This document shows, piece after piece, positions 6,440-13,339 of a stretch of 13,339 nucleotides of DNA. The notes under the pieces are model-generated. The model saw nothing but the letters and a program-made list of their open reading frames with translations. It ran no database searches and had not been told where the DNA came from. The translations under genes and the position numbers were made by a program. The number at the start of each line of letters is the position of its first letter. The first letter of the stretch is position 1. The stretch comes from Peptococcaceae bacterium (GTDB lineage: Bacteria; Bacillota; Peptococcia; DRI-13; UBA5745): the NCBI GenBank assembly GCA_031264885.1, contig JAISDM010000059.1:1-13339 (forward strand), given 5' to 3'.

Positions 6440-7190
6440 CAGACGGTTTTTCCTACTGTTCCTGGGGCTGTGTCTCCTGTTGACGCCGGCCGTTCCCCTT
6501 CAGGCCGCGGATGTGGCGCTTCCTTCCATTGATCTGAATTTCGGCTCCTCTTCCGAACCTCAAGACATCGCGCTGTCTTTGCAGATCCTGGCGCTTCTGA
6601 CCGTTTTGAGTCTGGCGCCGGCCTTCATGATTTTGGCCACTTCGTTTACCCGGATCATTGTGGTGCTGTCTTTTTTGCGAAACGCCCTCGCCACACAGCA
6701 GATGCCGCCCAACCAGGTTCTGGTGGGGCTTGCGTTGTTTTTGACCTTCTTCACAATGACGCCGGTTTGGAACGAGGTCTACCAGAACGCTCTGGAACCC
6801 TATTTTGCCGGCGAGATGGTTCAGCAGGAGGCTATAACCAACGCGGTGACGCCTATCCGCGCCTTCATGCTGAGGCAGACCCGGGATAAGGATCTGGCTT
6901 TGTTTGTGAGCTTCTCGGATATGGATCAGCCCGGCAGTCAGGACGACCTGCCCATGACGGTGATCATACCGGCTTACGCCATCAGCGAGCTGAAAACAGC
7001 CTTCCAAATCGGGTTCATGCTGTATTTGCCTTTTATCGTCATCGATATGGTGGTGGCCAGCGTGCTGATGTCTATGGGGATGATGATGCTGCCGCCCATG
7101 ATGATCTCGCTGCCCTTTAAATTGATTCTGTTTATTCTGCTGGACGGATGGAATCTGGTGGTGGAAACGCTGCTGTCTACCTTCGCGTAG
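6426..7190 (+). CDS. fliP: Flagellar export gate protein FliP
   Basis: 254-residue core of the type III export gate, a pentamer with FliQ and FliR. A cleavable signal peptide is visible (basic MMRNNRR, hydrophobic 8-20, probable cleavage near A27-A28). The family block ATSFTRIIVVLSFLRNALAT (71-90) and QQMPPNQ (91-97) follow, and PAYAISELKTAFQIGF (182-197) is the family signature. The methionine-rich stretch 215-226 corresponds to the pore-closing gasket region. AAAGGAG (6410-6416) lies 9 nt before the first ATG, within fliO, which suggests coupling. Start could be the second ATG (6429) with almost no change. Confidence 0.96.
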   Translation: MMRNNRRFFLLFLGLCLLLTPAVPLQAADVALPSIDLNFGSSSEPQDIALSLQILALLTVLSLAPAFMILATSFTRIIVVLSFLRNALATQQMPPNQVLVGLALFLTFFTMTPVWNEVYQNALEPYFAGEMVQQEAITNAVTPIRAFMLRQTRDKDLALFVSFSDMDQPGSQDDLPMTVIIPAYAISELKTAFQIGFMLYLPFIVIDMVVASVLMSMGMMMLPPMMISLPFKLILFILLDGWNLVVETLLSTFA

Positions 7191-7200
7191 GGAGGACTGT

Positions 7201-7476
7201 ATGACTCAGGATTTGATTATGTATTTGGGACGGGAGACTTTGTACACCGTCATTCTGACCTCGGGGCCTCTGCTTTTGGTGAGTATGCTGACGGGTTTTT
7301 TGATCAGTATCTTTCAGGCGACCACTCAGATTCAGGAGCAGACACTGTCCTTCGTGCCCAAGGTGGTGCTGATCATGGTTTGCCTCTTGCTGGTGGGGCC
7401 GTGGATGATCAATGTTCTCCTGACCTTCACCCGGAATATCTATGTGATTATTCCTCAGCTGACGGGCGTGGGATGA
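7201..7476 (+). CDS. fliQ: Flagellar export gate protein FliQ
   Basis: 91-residue two-helix membrane protein, four copies of which join the FliP-FliR complex. Helices lie at about 15-38 (VILTSGPLLLVSMLTGFLIS) and 52-72, separated by the family block FQATTQIQEQTLSFVPK (38-54). Length is close to the usual 88-90. GGGAGGA (7190-7196), beginning on the last base of the fliP stop codon, serves the ATG 10 nt after fliP. The gene ends 4 nt before fliR. Confidence 0.96.
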   Translation: MTQDLIMYLGRETLYTVILTSGPLLLVSMLTGFLISIFQATTQIQEQTLSFVPKVVLIMVCLLLVGPWMINVLLTFTRNIYVIIPQLTGVG

Positions 7477-7480
7477 GTCT

Positions 7481-8263
7481 ATGGACATCAGCGCGCCGCT
7501 TCTGGAGGATATCGGCCGGTTCTTTCTGTTGATCGCCCGGTTCGCGGGGATTGGATTTATCCCTGTGTTCAGCACCCGGAATGTTCCGGTGCAATGGCGT
7601 GTGGCGTTCATTCTGACGCTGACGCTGCTGAGCTGGCAGTCGGGTCTGGCGGGGGGTTACGCGGGGGCTGTCTTTAACCTGGCTTATTACGGGAGCCTTT
7701 TTTTGGAATTGGTTCTGGGCCTGTCTCTGGCGCTGGTGGTTCATTTTATCTTTGCCGGGATCCAGCTGTCGGGGCAGTACCTGGATACTCAAATGGGATT
7801 TGGCATTACCAATGTGCTGGATCCCATGATGGGCACGGCGATGCCCCTTCTGGGCAACTTCCAATATATTTTGTGCATGTTTGTTTTCCTTGAAATCGAC
7901 GGGCACATTCAGTTATTGGAGGCCATGCGCGCCAGCTATGAATTCATTCCTCTGGGGGGCGTGGACTGGATCCAGATCGAGACTTTGACCCGATATTTTT
8001 CCGATTTGTTCGGGGGCATATTCCTGACCGGGTTTAAGCTGGCGGCGCCGATTATGACCACGCTGATGATCTCGGATGTTGTGCTGGGGTTCATGAACAG
8101 GATGGTGCCTCAGCTGCATGTGTTCATGGTCAGCATGCCGGTAAAAATCTCCCTGGGGATGGTGTTTTTGTGGATGTTGATTCCTTTTTATATCATTATT
8201 CTGAATAAATTGCTGGTTCAGATGCTGGATCAAATTATGCGGGTCATTCAGGTGCTGGCATGA
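7481..8263 (+). CDS. fliR: Flagellar export gate protein FliR
   Basis: 260-residue polytopic membrane protein, single-copy subunit closing the FliP-FliQ-FliR gate. Several hydrophobic segments are visible, with family-typical IARFAGIGFIPVF (18-30), GQYLDTQMGFGITNVLDP (about 98-115) and the C-terminal GFMNRMVPQLHVFMVSMPVK (about 203-222). The upstream sequence GTGGGATGAG is a weak ribosome site lying on the fliQ stop, so translation is likely coupled to fliQ. The stop overlaps flhB by ATGA. Confidence 0.95.
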   Translation: MDISAPLLEDIGRFFLLIARFAGIGFIPVFSTRNVPVQWRVAFILTLTLLSWQSGLAGGYAGAVFNLAYYGSLFLELVLGLSLALVVHFIFAGIQLSGQYLDTQMGFGITNVLDPMMGTAMPLLGNFQYILCMFVFLEIDGHIQLLEAMRASYEFIPLGGVDWIQIETLTRYFSDLFGGIFLTGFKLAAPIMTTLMISDVVLGFMNRMVPQLHVFMVSMPVKISLGMVFLWMLIPFYIIILNKLLVQMLDQIMRVIQVLA

Positions 8264-9345
8264 GAACGGACCGCCGCTTCACATTCGACCTCCAGCTGTT
8301 CGCGGGGGAAAAAACCGAGAAGGCCACACCCAGGCGAAGGGAAGACGCCCGAAAGAAAGGGCAGGTCTTAAAGAGTCAGGAAGTCAACACGCTGTTTGTT
8401 CTGACGGCCGTCGTCTTTTTTCTGAGATCTTACGGGCCGTATATGATCCGGTCTTTTGACCAGGTGTTTGTGCAGACGTTTAAGCATGTGACCATGGAGT
8501 TTATCCCGGAGAATTTGTTTGCCGTTTTTCTGGAAACCGTATTGCAGCTTGCCATTCTGATTTTGCCTGTGATGTTTGTGGCGCTGATATCGGGTATGGC
8601 GGCCAATGTCATCCAGGTCGGCTTTTTGTTTACCACGGAGACCCTAAAGTTCGACTTGGGTAAGATCAGCCCGGCGAAGGGTTTTAAACGTATTTTTTCA
8701 AAAAGGGCTTTGATGGAATTGTTTAAATCCCTGTGCAAGATCGGTCTGATCGCTTATGTGTCTGTCCCCTTCCTGCTGGACCGGGCGCCCGCGTTCTCGT
8801 ATATGATGGATATGTCCGCCGCTCAGTCTGTAGAACTGATCACCGACACCGCTTTTACGGTGATCTGGCGGATATTGGTGATCATCGCGCTGATCGCGGC
8901 GGCCGATTACCTCTTTCAATGGTATGAATATGAAGAATCTTTGAAGATGAGCAAGCAGGATATTAAGGATGAATATAAGAATATAGAAGGGGATCCCCAA
9001 ATTAAGTCGAAGATTAAAGAGAAACAGAGGCAGCTGTCTCAGCAGCGGATGATGCAGGATGTTCCCAAATCCTCGGTGGTCATCACCAACCCCACCCATT
9101 ACGCCGTGGCTCTGCAATACGCGGAGGATATGGAGGCGCCGAAGCTGTTGGCCAAAGGGCAGGATCTCATGGCCAAACGGATCAGGGAGATCGCGGCGGA
9201 GGCGGATGTTCCCATTGTGGAGAACCGGGAGCTGGCGAGGCTGATTTACGATAAGGTGGACATCGGGCGGTTCATACCGGAGGAGATGTTCCAGGCTGTG
9301 GCTGAGATTCTGGCTTATGTGTACCAGACGCGGGGACGTATATAG
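8260..9345 (+). CDS. flhB: Flagellar export protein FlhB (substrate-specificity switch)
   Basis: 361-residue membrane protein of the export gate. The N-terminus FDLQLFAGEKTEKATPRRRE (9-28) is typical of Bacillota FlhB; four membrane segments follow (about 44-60, 92-118, 155-173, 200-218). The cytoplasmic domain bears the autocleavage motif N277-P278-T279-H280, cut between N and P, and cleavage is needed to switch from rod/hook to filament export. The tail ENRELARLIYDKVDIGRFIP (321-340) is also conserved. The ATG overlaps the fliR stop as ATGA, so expression depends on fliR translation. After the stop there is a 107-nt gap filled with repeats. Confidence 0.96.
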   Translation: MRTDRRFTFDLQLFAGEKTEKATPRRREDARKKGQVLKSQEVNTLFVLTAVVFFLRSYGPYMIRSFDQVFVQTFKHVTMEFIPENLFAVFLETVLQLAILILPVMFVALISGMAANVIQVGFLFTTETLKFDLGKISPAKGFKRIFSKRALMELFKSLCKIGLIAYVSVPFLLDRAPAFSYMMDMSAAQSVELITDTAFTVIWRILVIIALIAAADYLFQWYEYEESLKMSKQDIKDEYKNIEGDPQIKSKIKEKQRQLSQQRMMQDVPKSSVVITNPTHYAVALQYAEDMEAPKLLAKGQDLMAKRIREIAAEADVPIVENRELARLIYDKVDIGRFIPEEMFQAVAEILAYVYQTRGRI

Positions 9346-9373
9346 TATATAAAGGTTGACGCGCCGTGACGGG

Positions 9374-9397
9374 CGGGCGGCAGGGCGCCGCCCCTAC
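9374..9397 (-). repeat. REP-like palindrome in the flhB-flhA gap
   Basis: GGGCGGC (9375-9381), loop AGGGC and GCCGCCC (9387-9393), then CTAC, is an inverted copy of the array palindrome at 16-320, matching in 20 of 24 positions with all differences in the loop. The right arm plus CTACGGAG is followed by a near copy GCCGCCCCTGCGGAT (9402-9416; 13 of 15 matches), so half of the element is tandemly duplicated. No transposase is present here, as expected for a non-autonomous element. Confidence 0.88.
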
Positions 9398-9412
9398 GGA
9401 GGCCGCCCCTGC

Positions 9413-9439
9413 GGATGCCGTGATAAGCCCGGAATGACG
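9413..9439 (+). repeat. Second copy of the 27-bp dispersed repeat, before flhA
   Basis: This stretch matches the element at 2812-2838 in 23 of 27 positions, including an unbroken AAGCCCGGAATGACG (9425-9439). The left arm has decayed, so the stem is weaker than in the first copy. It directly abuts GAGGGAGAA, the flhA ribosome site, mirroring the placement before fliL. Confidence 0.8.
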
Positions 9440-9452
9440 AGGGAGAACGACG

Positions 9453-11510
9453 ATGCCTACGACTTCTTTGTTCAGAAAACTTATGTCTCATACGGATATC
9501 ATCGCTGCTTTTGTGGTCATCGGTGTGGTGGTGATGATGATTATTCCGCTCAGCCCGTCTTTGCTGGATGTGCTGATCGTCTGTAATATCGCTTTATCAT
9601 TAACCATTCTGTTGATTTCGATGTATAATAAAGAGCCGCTGGAATTCTCCGCGTTCCCTTCTTTGCTTCTGATCGTGACGCTGTTCCGGCTGGCGCTGAA
9701 CGTCTCTTCCACGCGGCTGATTCTGCTGTACGCCAACGCGGGAGAGGTGATCCAGCAGTTCGGCGAGTTCGTCATCGGCGGGAACGCGCTGGTGGGCTTC
9801 GTGATCTTTTTGATCCTCATCGTCATTCAGTTCATTGTGATTACCCGGGGCGCGGAGCGCGTGGCGGAAGTGGCGGCGCGTTTCACGTTGGACGCCATGC
9901 CGGGCAAGCAGATGGCCATCGACGCGGATCTGAACGCGGGGATGATCACGGAGATGGAGGCCAAGGAACGCCGGGTCAAGATTCAGCGGGAATCGGATTT
10001 TTACGGGGCGATGGACGGCGCCAGCAAATTTGTCAAAGGGGACGCCATCGCGGGCATCATCATTACGGTGGTGAATATCCTGGGGGGCATCGCGGTGGGC
10101 ATGCTCCAGCAGGGGATGTCGGATATCTGGGAGGTCATTTCCACTTACACCCTTCTGACGGTGGGCGACGGTCTGGTGAGCCAGATCCCCGCCCTGATGA
10201 TTTCCACGGCCACGGGCATCATTGTGACCCGGGCCACCTCGGATCAAAGCCTGGGGGACGACTTGACCGATCAGCTGTTCCACAGGAGCAAGGTTCTGAT
10301 CATCGCGGCGGTGGTGCTGTTCGCCTTGGGTCTGGTGCCGGGGCTGCCCACTTTGCCCTTCGTGGTGCTGGCGGCCGCTTTGGGGGCGGCGGCCTTTGTC
10401 TCCAAACAGATCAAGAAATCCACCAGCATCGAGGAGGCCAAGGAGGCGGAGGACGCGGAGGAGGCGGAGACCAAGAAGCCTGAGAGCGTGTATTCCCTGC
10501 TTCAGGTGGATCCCATCGAGCTGGAAATGGGCTATGGGCTGATTCCTCTGGTGGACGCCCAGCAGGGCGGGGATTTGCTGGAGCGCGTGGTGATGATCCG
10601 GCGGCAGTGCGCCCTGGAATTGGGGATCGTCATGCCGCCCATCCGTATCCGGGACAATATGCAGCTGCCGCCCAACGCCTATAATTTGAAGCTGAAAGGC
10701 GTCGTTCTGGCTCAGGGGGAGATCATGCTGAATCATTACCTGGCCATGGGCGGGGAGGCGGATCTGGCGGGGGTGCCCACCATGGAGCCCGCCTTTGGGC
10801 TGCCGGCCAAATGGATCGGCGAGAACATGCGGGAAGAAGCGGAGATGGCCGGATATACCGTGGTGGATCCGCCTTCTGTGCTTGCCACTCATATTACGGA
10901 GTTCCTGAAGTCCAACGCCGCCGATATTCTGAGCCGGCAGGACGTGAAGGGGCTTCTCGACAATCTGAAAAAAGAGGCCAGCACCTTGGTGGACGATGTG
11001 ATCCCGGGGATGCTGTCTTTGGCGGAGGTACACCGGGTATTATCCAATTTATTGAAGGAACGGATCCCGATCCGGGATTTGTCCACCATACTGGAGGCGC
11101 TGGGGGACTGGGCGGCCATTACCAAGGACGCGGACGTGCTGACGGAATATGTCCGGCAGCGCCTGGCCCGCCAGATCGCCCAGCTGTTTAAGGACGAAGA
11201 GGGCAAGATCTATTGCGTCACATTGGATCCCCAGGTGGAGACGACCATCCGGGAGAGCGTTCAAACCGGGGAACACGGTTCGTTTTTGGCTATGGATCCC
11301 CAGTCGGTTCAAAGCTTGCTGAAGAATCTGAACCGTCTGATCGAGGAAACCGCCTATATAGGGAAACAGATCATCGTTCTGGTCTCTCCGGCCATCCGGG
11401 CCGCGTTCAGGCGCATTACGGAAAGGGCGGCCCCGAATCTTCCAATCTTGTCTTTCAATGAGATTCCGAATCAGGTGGAAGTCGAATCGGTGGGGATGGT
11501 GAAGATCTAG
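9453..11510 (+). CDS. flhA: Flagellar export gate protein FlhA
   Basis: 685-residue FHIPEP-family protein, nonameric export gate that couples ion flow to export and docks chaperone-substrate complexes. Membrane segments occupy about 14-320 with the family signature RFTLDAMPGKQMAIDADLNA (143-162) in the cytoplasmic loop and conserved VKGDAIAGIIITVVNILGG (194-212). An acidic/basic linker (about 320-347; EEAKEAEDAEEAETKK) leads to the C-terminal docking domain (about 348-685) with VDPIELEMGYGLIPLVD. GGGAG (9441-9445) precedes the ATG at normal distance. The upstream reading that begins at 9356 is a different frame made of repeats. Length is usual for the family; no damage is seen. Confidence 0.97.
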   Translation: MPTTSLFRKLMSHTDIIAAFVVIGVVVMMIIPLSPSLLDVLIVCNIALSLTILLISMYNKEPLEFSAFPSLLLIVTLFRLALNVSSTRLILLYANAGEVIQQFGEFVIGGNALVGFVIFLILIVIQFIVITRGAERVAEVAARFTLDAMPGKQMAIDADLNAGMITEMEAKERRVKIQRESDFYGAMDGASKFVKGDAIAGIIITVVNILGGIAVGMLQQGMSDIWEVISTYTLLTVGDGLVSQIPALMISTATGIIVTRATSDQSLGDDLTDQLFHRSKVLIIAAVVLFALGLVPGLPTLPFVVLAAALGAAAFVSKQIKKSTSIEEAKEAEDAEEAETKKPESVYSLLQVDPIELEMGYGLIPLVDAQQGGDLLERVVMIRRQCALELGIVMPPIRIRDNMQLPPNAYNLKLKGVVLAQGEIMLNHYLAMGGEADLAGVPTMEPAFGLPAKWIGENMREEAEMAGYTVVDPPSVLATHITEFLKSNAADILSRQDVKGLLDNLKKEASTLVDDVIPGMLSLAEVHRVLSNLLKERIPIRDLSTILEALGDWAAITKDADVLTEYVRQRLARQIAQLFKDEEGKIYCVTLDPQVETTIRESVQTGEHGSFLAMDPQSVQSLLKNLNRLIEETAYIGKQIIVLVSPAIRAAFRRITERAAPNLPILSFNEIPNQVEVESVGMVKI

Positions 11511-11511
11511 T

Positions 11512-13233
11512 ATGCGGGTCAAAAGGTTTGTCGCCGCCAGCATGCAGGAGGCTATGGCGAAAATCAAAGTGGAAATGGGCAATGACGCGGTCATTTTGCA
11601 TACGAGAAGCTTTAAAGAGGGCGGATTTCTGGGGCTGTTCGCGAAGAAGTATGTAGAGATCACGGCTGCCGTGGATCAGGCGGGTCCGGCCGGCGCGGGG
11701 CAGGCGCGCCCCGGCCCGGAGGGCGCCGGTCCGGCGAATCCGGCGGCGAGTCCGGCGAATTCCGGCCCGGCGGGAGCGGGTCCGGCGGGCGCCGGCTCGC
11801 TCAAAGCCAAACCGCTCAGATCCGTTCCGGCGAACCCCGCGAACTCCGCGAATCCGGTGAACTCCGCGAATCCCGGCTCCGGCAAGTCCGGCGCCGCCCG
11901 GTATGTTCCGGCGGGGGCCGCTTCGGCGAATCCCGCGAATCCGGCGAATCCCGTAAATTCCGCGAACCCGGCGAATGCCGGTTCCGTTAGATCCGGCGCC
12001 GCCCGGTACGCCGCGGCGGGTTCCGCTTCGGCGACCCCCGGCGCGTTCAGGAGCGTCCCCGCCCAGTCCGGCCCGGCCCGTCAAAATCCGGCTCCGGCGG
12101 CGGCCAGGGTACTGCCCAAGGAGGAGCCCGTCCTGGCCCGAAGGATCCTTACGCCTAAAGCTTACGCGGCCGAAGCGGCCCAAATCCCGGAACCGGAGGA
12201 AACTTATGATTCCCCCGGGTACCTTCCCCAAGAACCGGACTTCCCGGCGGAGGACTTCCAAGGGTCGGATTTCCAAGCGGGGGGATTCCAGGCGGGGAGG
12301 GGTTCGGCGGGGGGATTCCCTTCGGAAGGATTCCCTTCGGACGGCGGTCCGGCGGAGGATTTCCCGGCGGACACCCGGGATAAGGCTTCGGACACCCGGC
12401 TGACCGCGGAGATGGCCGGCATCATCGCGGCGCCCGCCCCCCAGTCCCCTGTGGAGGAACAGACCGTCTACCAGCGGCTCGTCCGTCAGGGCGTGGAGGA
12501 GAAACTGGCCCAGGGCGTGATCCGGTCGGCCTTAAAGCAAGCCGCGCTGATCGCGGATCCCACAGACGAGGATCTGGAAGAGCTGGTGCTGAATCAACTG
12601 CTGAAGCAGATCAAACGGATCCGCCCCTCCAAGAAGCAGAAGACCCGGAAGGCCCAAGTGCTGGCCTTCATCGGGCCCACCGGCGTAGGCAAGACCACCA
12701 CCATCGCTAAGCTGGCGGGATTATGCGCGATGGTCGAACAAAAAAACGTGGCGCTGGTGACCGTGGATACCTACCGCATCGCGGCGGTGGAGCAGCTGAA
12801 GACCATCGGCGAGATCATGAACGTGCCTGTGGAGGTCGTGTTTACCCCGGAAGAGATGCGGGACTGTCTGGGAGGGCTGGACGACCGGGATTTGATCTTT
12901 TTGGATACGGCCGGCAGAAGCCACAAGAATGTCCGGCAGATAGAGGAATTGAGTTCTTTTTTGGAACAGGCGCAGGCGGACGAGGTCTACCTGGTGCTGT
13001 CCGGTACGTCCAAAACAGAGGACCTTTTTGATATGGCGCAGAATTTCAAATCCATGCGGGTGACGGCCCTGATTCTGACGAAGCTGGATGAAACCTCTTT
13101 CTTCGGATCGATTTTTAACGTGGCCTGCAAATCCAAGCTGCCCATCGCTTATTTCACCACGGGGCAGTCCATTCCCGACGATATTGAACAGGCGGATCCG
13201 GTCAAATTGGCTCAAATGCTGCTGAAACCCTAA
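11512..13233 (+). CDS. flhF: Flagellar SRP-type GTPase FlhF with an expanded repeat-rich linker
   Basis: 573-residue GTPase that sets flagellar site and number, much longer than the roughly 370 residues of Bacillus FlhF. The N-terminal domain (1-55) is normal. Residues 56 to about 315 form a low-complexity region: an Ala/Pro/Asn/Gly tract (about 57-200) with tandem NPA/NSA repeats, then a Phe-rich tract (243-287). The helical N region (about 317-370) and G domain follow with GPTGVGKTT (388-396), VDTYRIAAVEQ (418-428), DTAGRS (465-470) and TKLDE (523-527), all intact. The start is ATG 11512, one base after the flhA stop, with a poor ribosome site, so coupling to flhA is likely. The linker is GC-rich but stays in frame. 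Function of the expansion is unknown. Confidence 0.95.
   Translation: MRVKRFVAASMQEAMAKIKVEMGNDAVILHTRSFKEGGFLGLFAKKYVEITAAVDQAGPAGAGQARPGPEGAGPANPAASPANSGPAGAGPAGAGSLKAKPLRSVPANPANSANPVNSANPGSGKSGAARYVPAGAASANPANPANPVNSANPANAGSVRSGAARYAAAGSASATPGAFRSVPAQSGPARQNPAPAAARVLPKEEPVLARRILTPKAYAAEAAQIPEPEETYDSPGYLPQEPDFPAEDFQGSDFQAGGFQAGRGSAGGFPSEGFPSDGGPAEDFPADTRDKASDTRLTAEMAGIIAAPAPQSPVEEQTVYQRLVRQGVEEKLAQGVIRSALKQAALIADPTDEDLEELVLNQLLKQIKRIRPSKKQKTRKAQVLAFIGPTGVGKTTTIAKLAGLCAMVEQKNVALVTVDTYRIAAVEQLKTIGEIMNVPVEVVFTPEEMRDCLGGLDDRDLIFLDTAGRSHKNVRQIEELSSFLEQAQADEVYLVLSGTSKTEDLFDMAQNFKSMRVTALILTKLDETSFFGSIFNVACKSKLPIAYFTTGQSIPDDIEQADPVKLAQMLLKP
11827..12008 (+). repeat. Tandem Asn-Pro-Ala coding repeats and a 105-bp duplication in flhF
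   Basis: Two clusters of a 9-bp period (CCN/TCC-GCG-AAY) encode P106-P121 (11827-11874) and S138-N155 (11923-11976). Between and after them a larger unit is duplicated: the 17-mer TCCGGCGCCGCCCGGTA occurs at 11887-11903 and 11992-12008, 105 bp apart, encoding SGAARY at 126-131 and 161-166, each followed by an Ala/Gly/Ser stretch ending SASA-like. NPVNSANP also occurs twice (114-121, 146-153). This is a minisatellite inside the gene. Confidence 0.82.
12238..12372 (+). repeat. Phe-rich degenerate repeat tract in flhF
   Basis: Residues 243-287 contain eight Phe in the form (D/G)F(P/Q) spaced mostly 5-6 residues apart: DFPAEDFQGSDFQAGGFQ, then GGFPSEGFPS and EDFPAD. At DNA level GGATTCC/GGACTTCC motifs recur at about 15-bp intervals. 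It is expected to be disordered, with regularly placed aromatic stickers. Confidence 0.75.
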
Positions 13234-13245
13234 AGGAGTACATGT

Positions 13246-13339
13246 ATGGCGAACCAGGCGGATTCATTGAGAATTTTAGCCCAGCAGATGAAAAAAGATA
13301 TATTAAAGAAGCAAGAGAACCAGGCAAATCCGGAAGGCG
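13246..13339 (+). CDS. flhG: FlhG (MinD-like ATPase), 5' end only
   Basis: Only the first 31 codons lie in the window; the gene runs off the end. The N-terminus MANQADSLRILAQQMKK carries the (D/N)QAxxLR motif of FlhG, the segment known in this family to stimulate the FlhF GTPase. FlhG is a MinD-type ATPase that limits flagellar number. AAAGGAG (13232-13238) is 7 nt before ATG 13246; ATG 13242 is in another frame whose product shows no family match. The gap to flhF is 12 nt. The call rests on the N-terminal motif and on the standard flhF-flhG order, as the ATPase motifs lie outside. Confidence 0.8.
   Translation, partial: MANQADSLRILAQQMKKDILKKQENQANPEG

Noticed and set aside
9374..9416. Rho-independent terminator between flhB and flhA
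   Set aside because: The stem is strong but is followed by CTACGGAGG, not a T-run, on the + strand; flhA also has no other clear promoter in the gap.
9356..9586. Small + strand reading frame MTRRDGRAAGRRPYGG...
   Set aside because: It is made from the REP and 27-bp repeats and then runs out of frame into flhA.
13242..13339. Reading frame from ATG 13242 (MYGEPGGFIENF...)
   Set aside because: The overlapping frame from 13246 has the FlhG N-terminal motif and a proper ribosome-site distance.

Overview
The window is a late section of a large flagellar/chemotaxis operon from a motile bacterium, preceded by a small mobile-repeat locus. The gene order (flbD, motA, motB, fliL, fliM, fliY, cheY, fliO, fliP, fliQ, fliR, flhB, flhA, flhF, flhG), a two-domain CheC/FliN-type FliY instead of a short FliN, a swrD/flbD-family gene next to the stator genes, purine-rich AGGAGG-type ribosome binding sites and use of GTG and TTG starts all point to an anaerobic Bacillota (Clostridia or Negativicutes-like). 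The sequence alone does not fix the genus. Every gene is on the + strand and they are packed with gaps of a few bases or short overlaps.

Layout. 1-320: four direct copies of a 76-79 bp unit, each carrying a GC-rich perfect or near-perfect palindrome (core GGGCGGC...GCCGCCC flanked by GTAG) and a second weaker hairpin. 335-808: an intact REP-associated HUH tyrosine transposase (RAYT/Y1 family). 809-973: an AT-rich gap with an extended -10 promoter. 974-2796: flbD, motA and motB (torque generation). 2863-5569: fliL, fliM and fliY (stator support and C-ring switch). 5600-5962: cheY. 5972-9345: fliO, fliP, fliQ, fliR and flhB (export gate). 9346-9452: a gap filled by two dispersed repeats. 9453-13233: flhA and flhF. 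13246 onward: the first 31 codons of flhG.

How the genes work together. MotA/MotB form the stator, tuned by FlbD/SwrD and FliL. FliM and FliY form the C-ring that binds phospho-CheY; FliY also carries both CheC-type phosphatase motifs and can reset CheY-P. FliO assists assembly of the FliP-FliQ-FliR gate, to which FlhB (substrate-switch autoprotease) and FlhA (export gate, proton-coupled) are added. FlhF (SRP-type GTPase) and FlhG (MinD-like ATPase) set flagellar position and number.

The part most worth attention is the repeat biology. The palindrome of the array recurs, inverted and in frame, inside the transposase coding sequence (610-633), and again between flhB and flhA (9374-9397). A second, unrelated 27 bp repeat sits directly before the ribosome binding sites of fliL (2812-2838) and flhA (9413-9439). 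Two repeat families have therefore been inserted into tight operon junctions without breaking a gene. The second oddity is FlhF, whose linker of about 260 residues contains tandem Asn-Pro-Ala repeats and a Phe-rich repeat tract.
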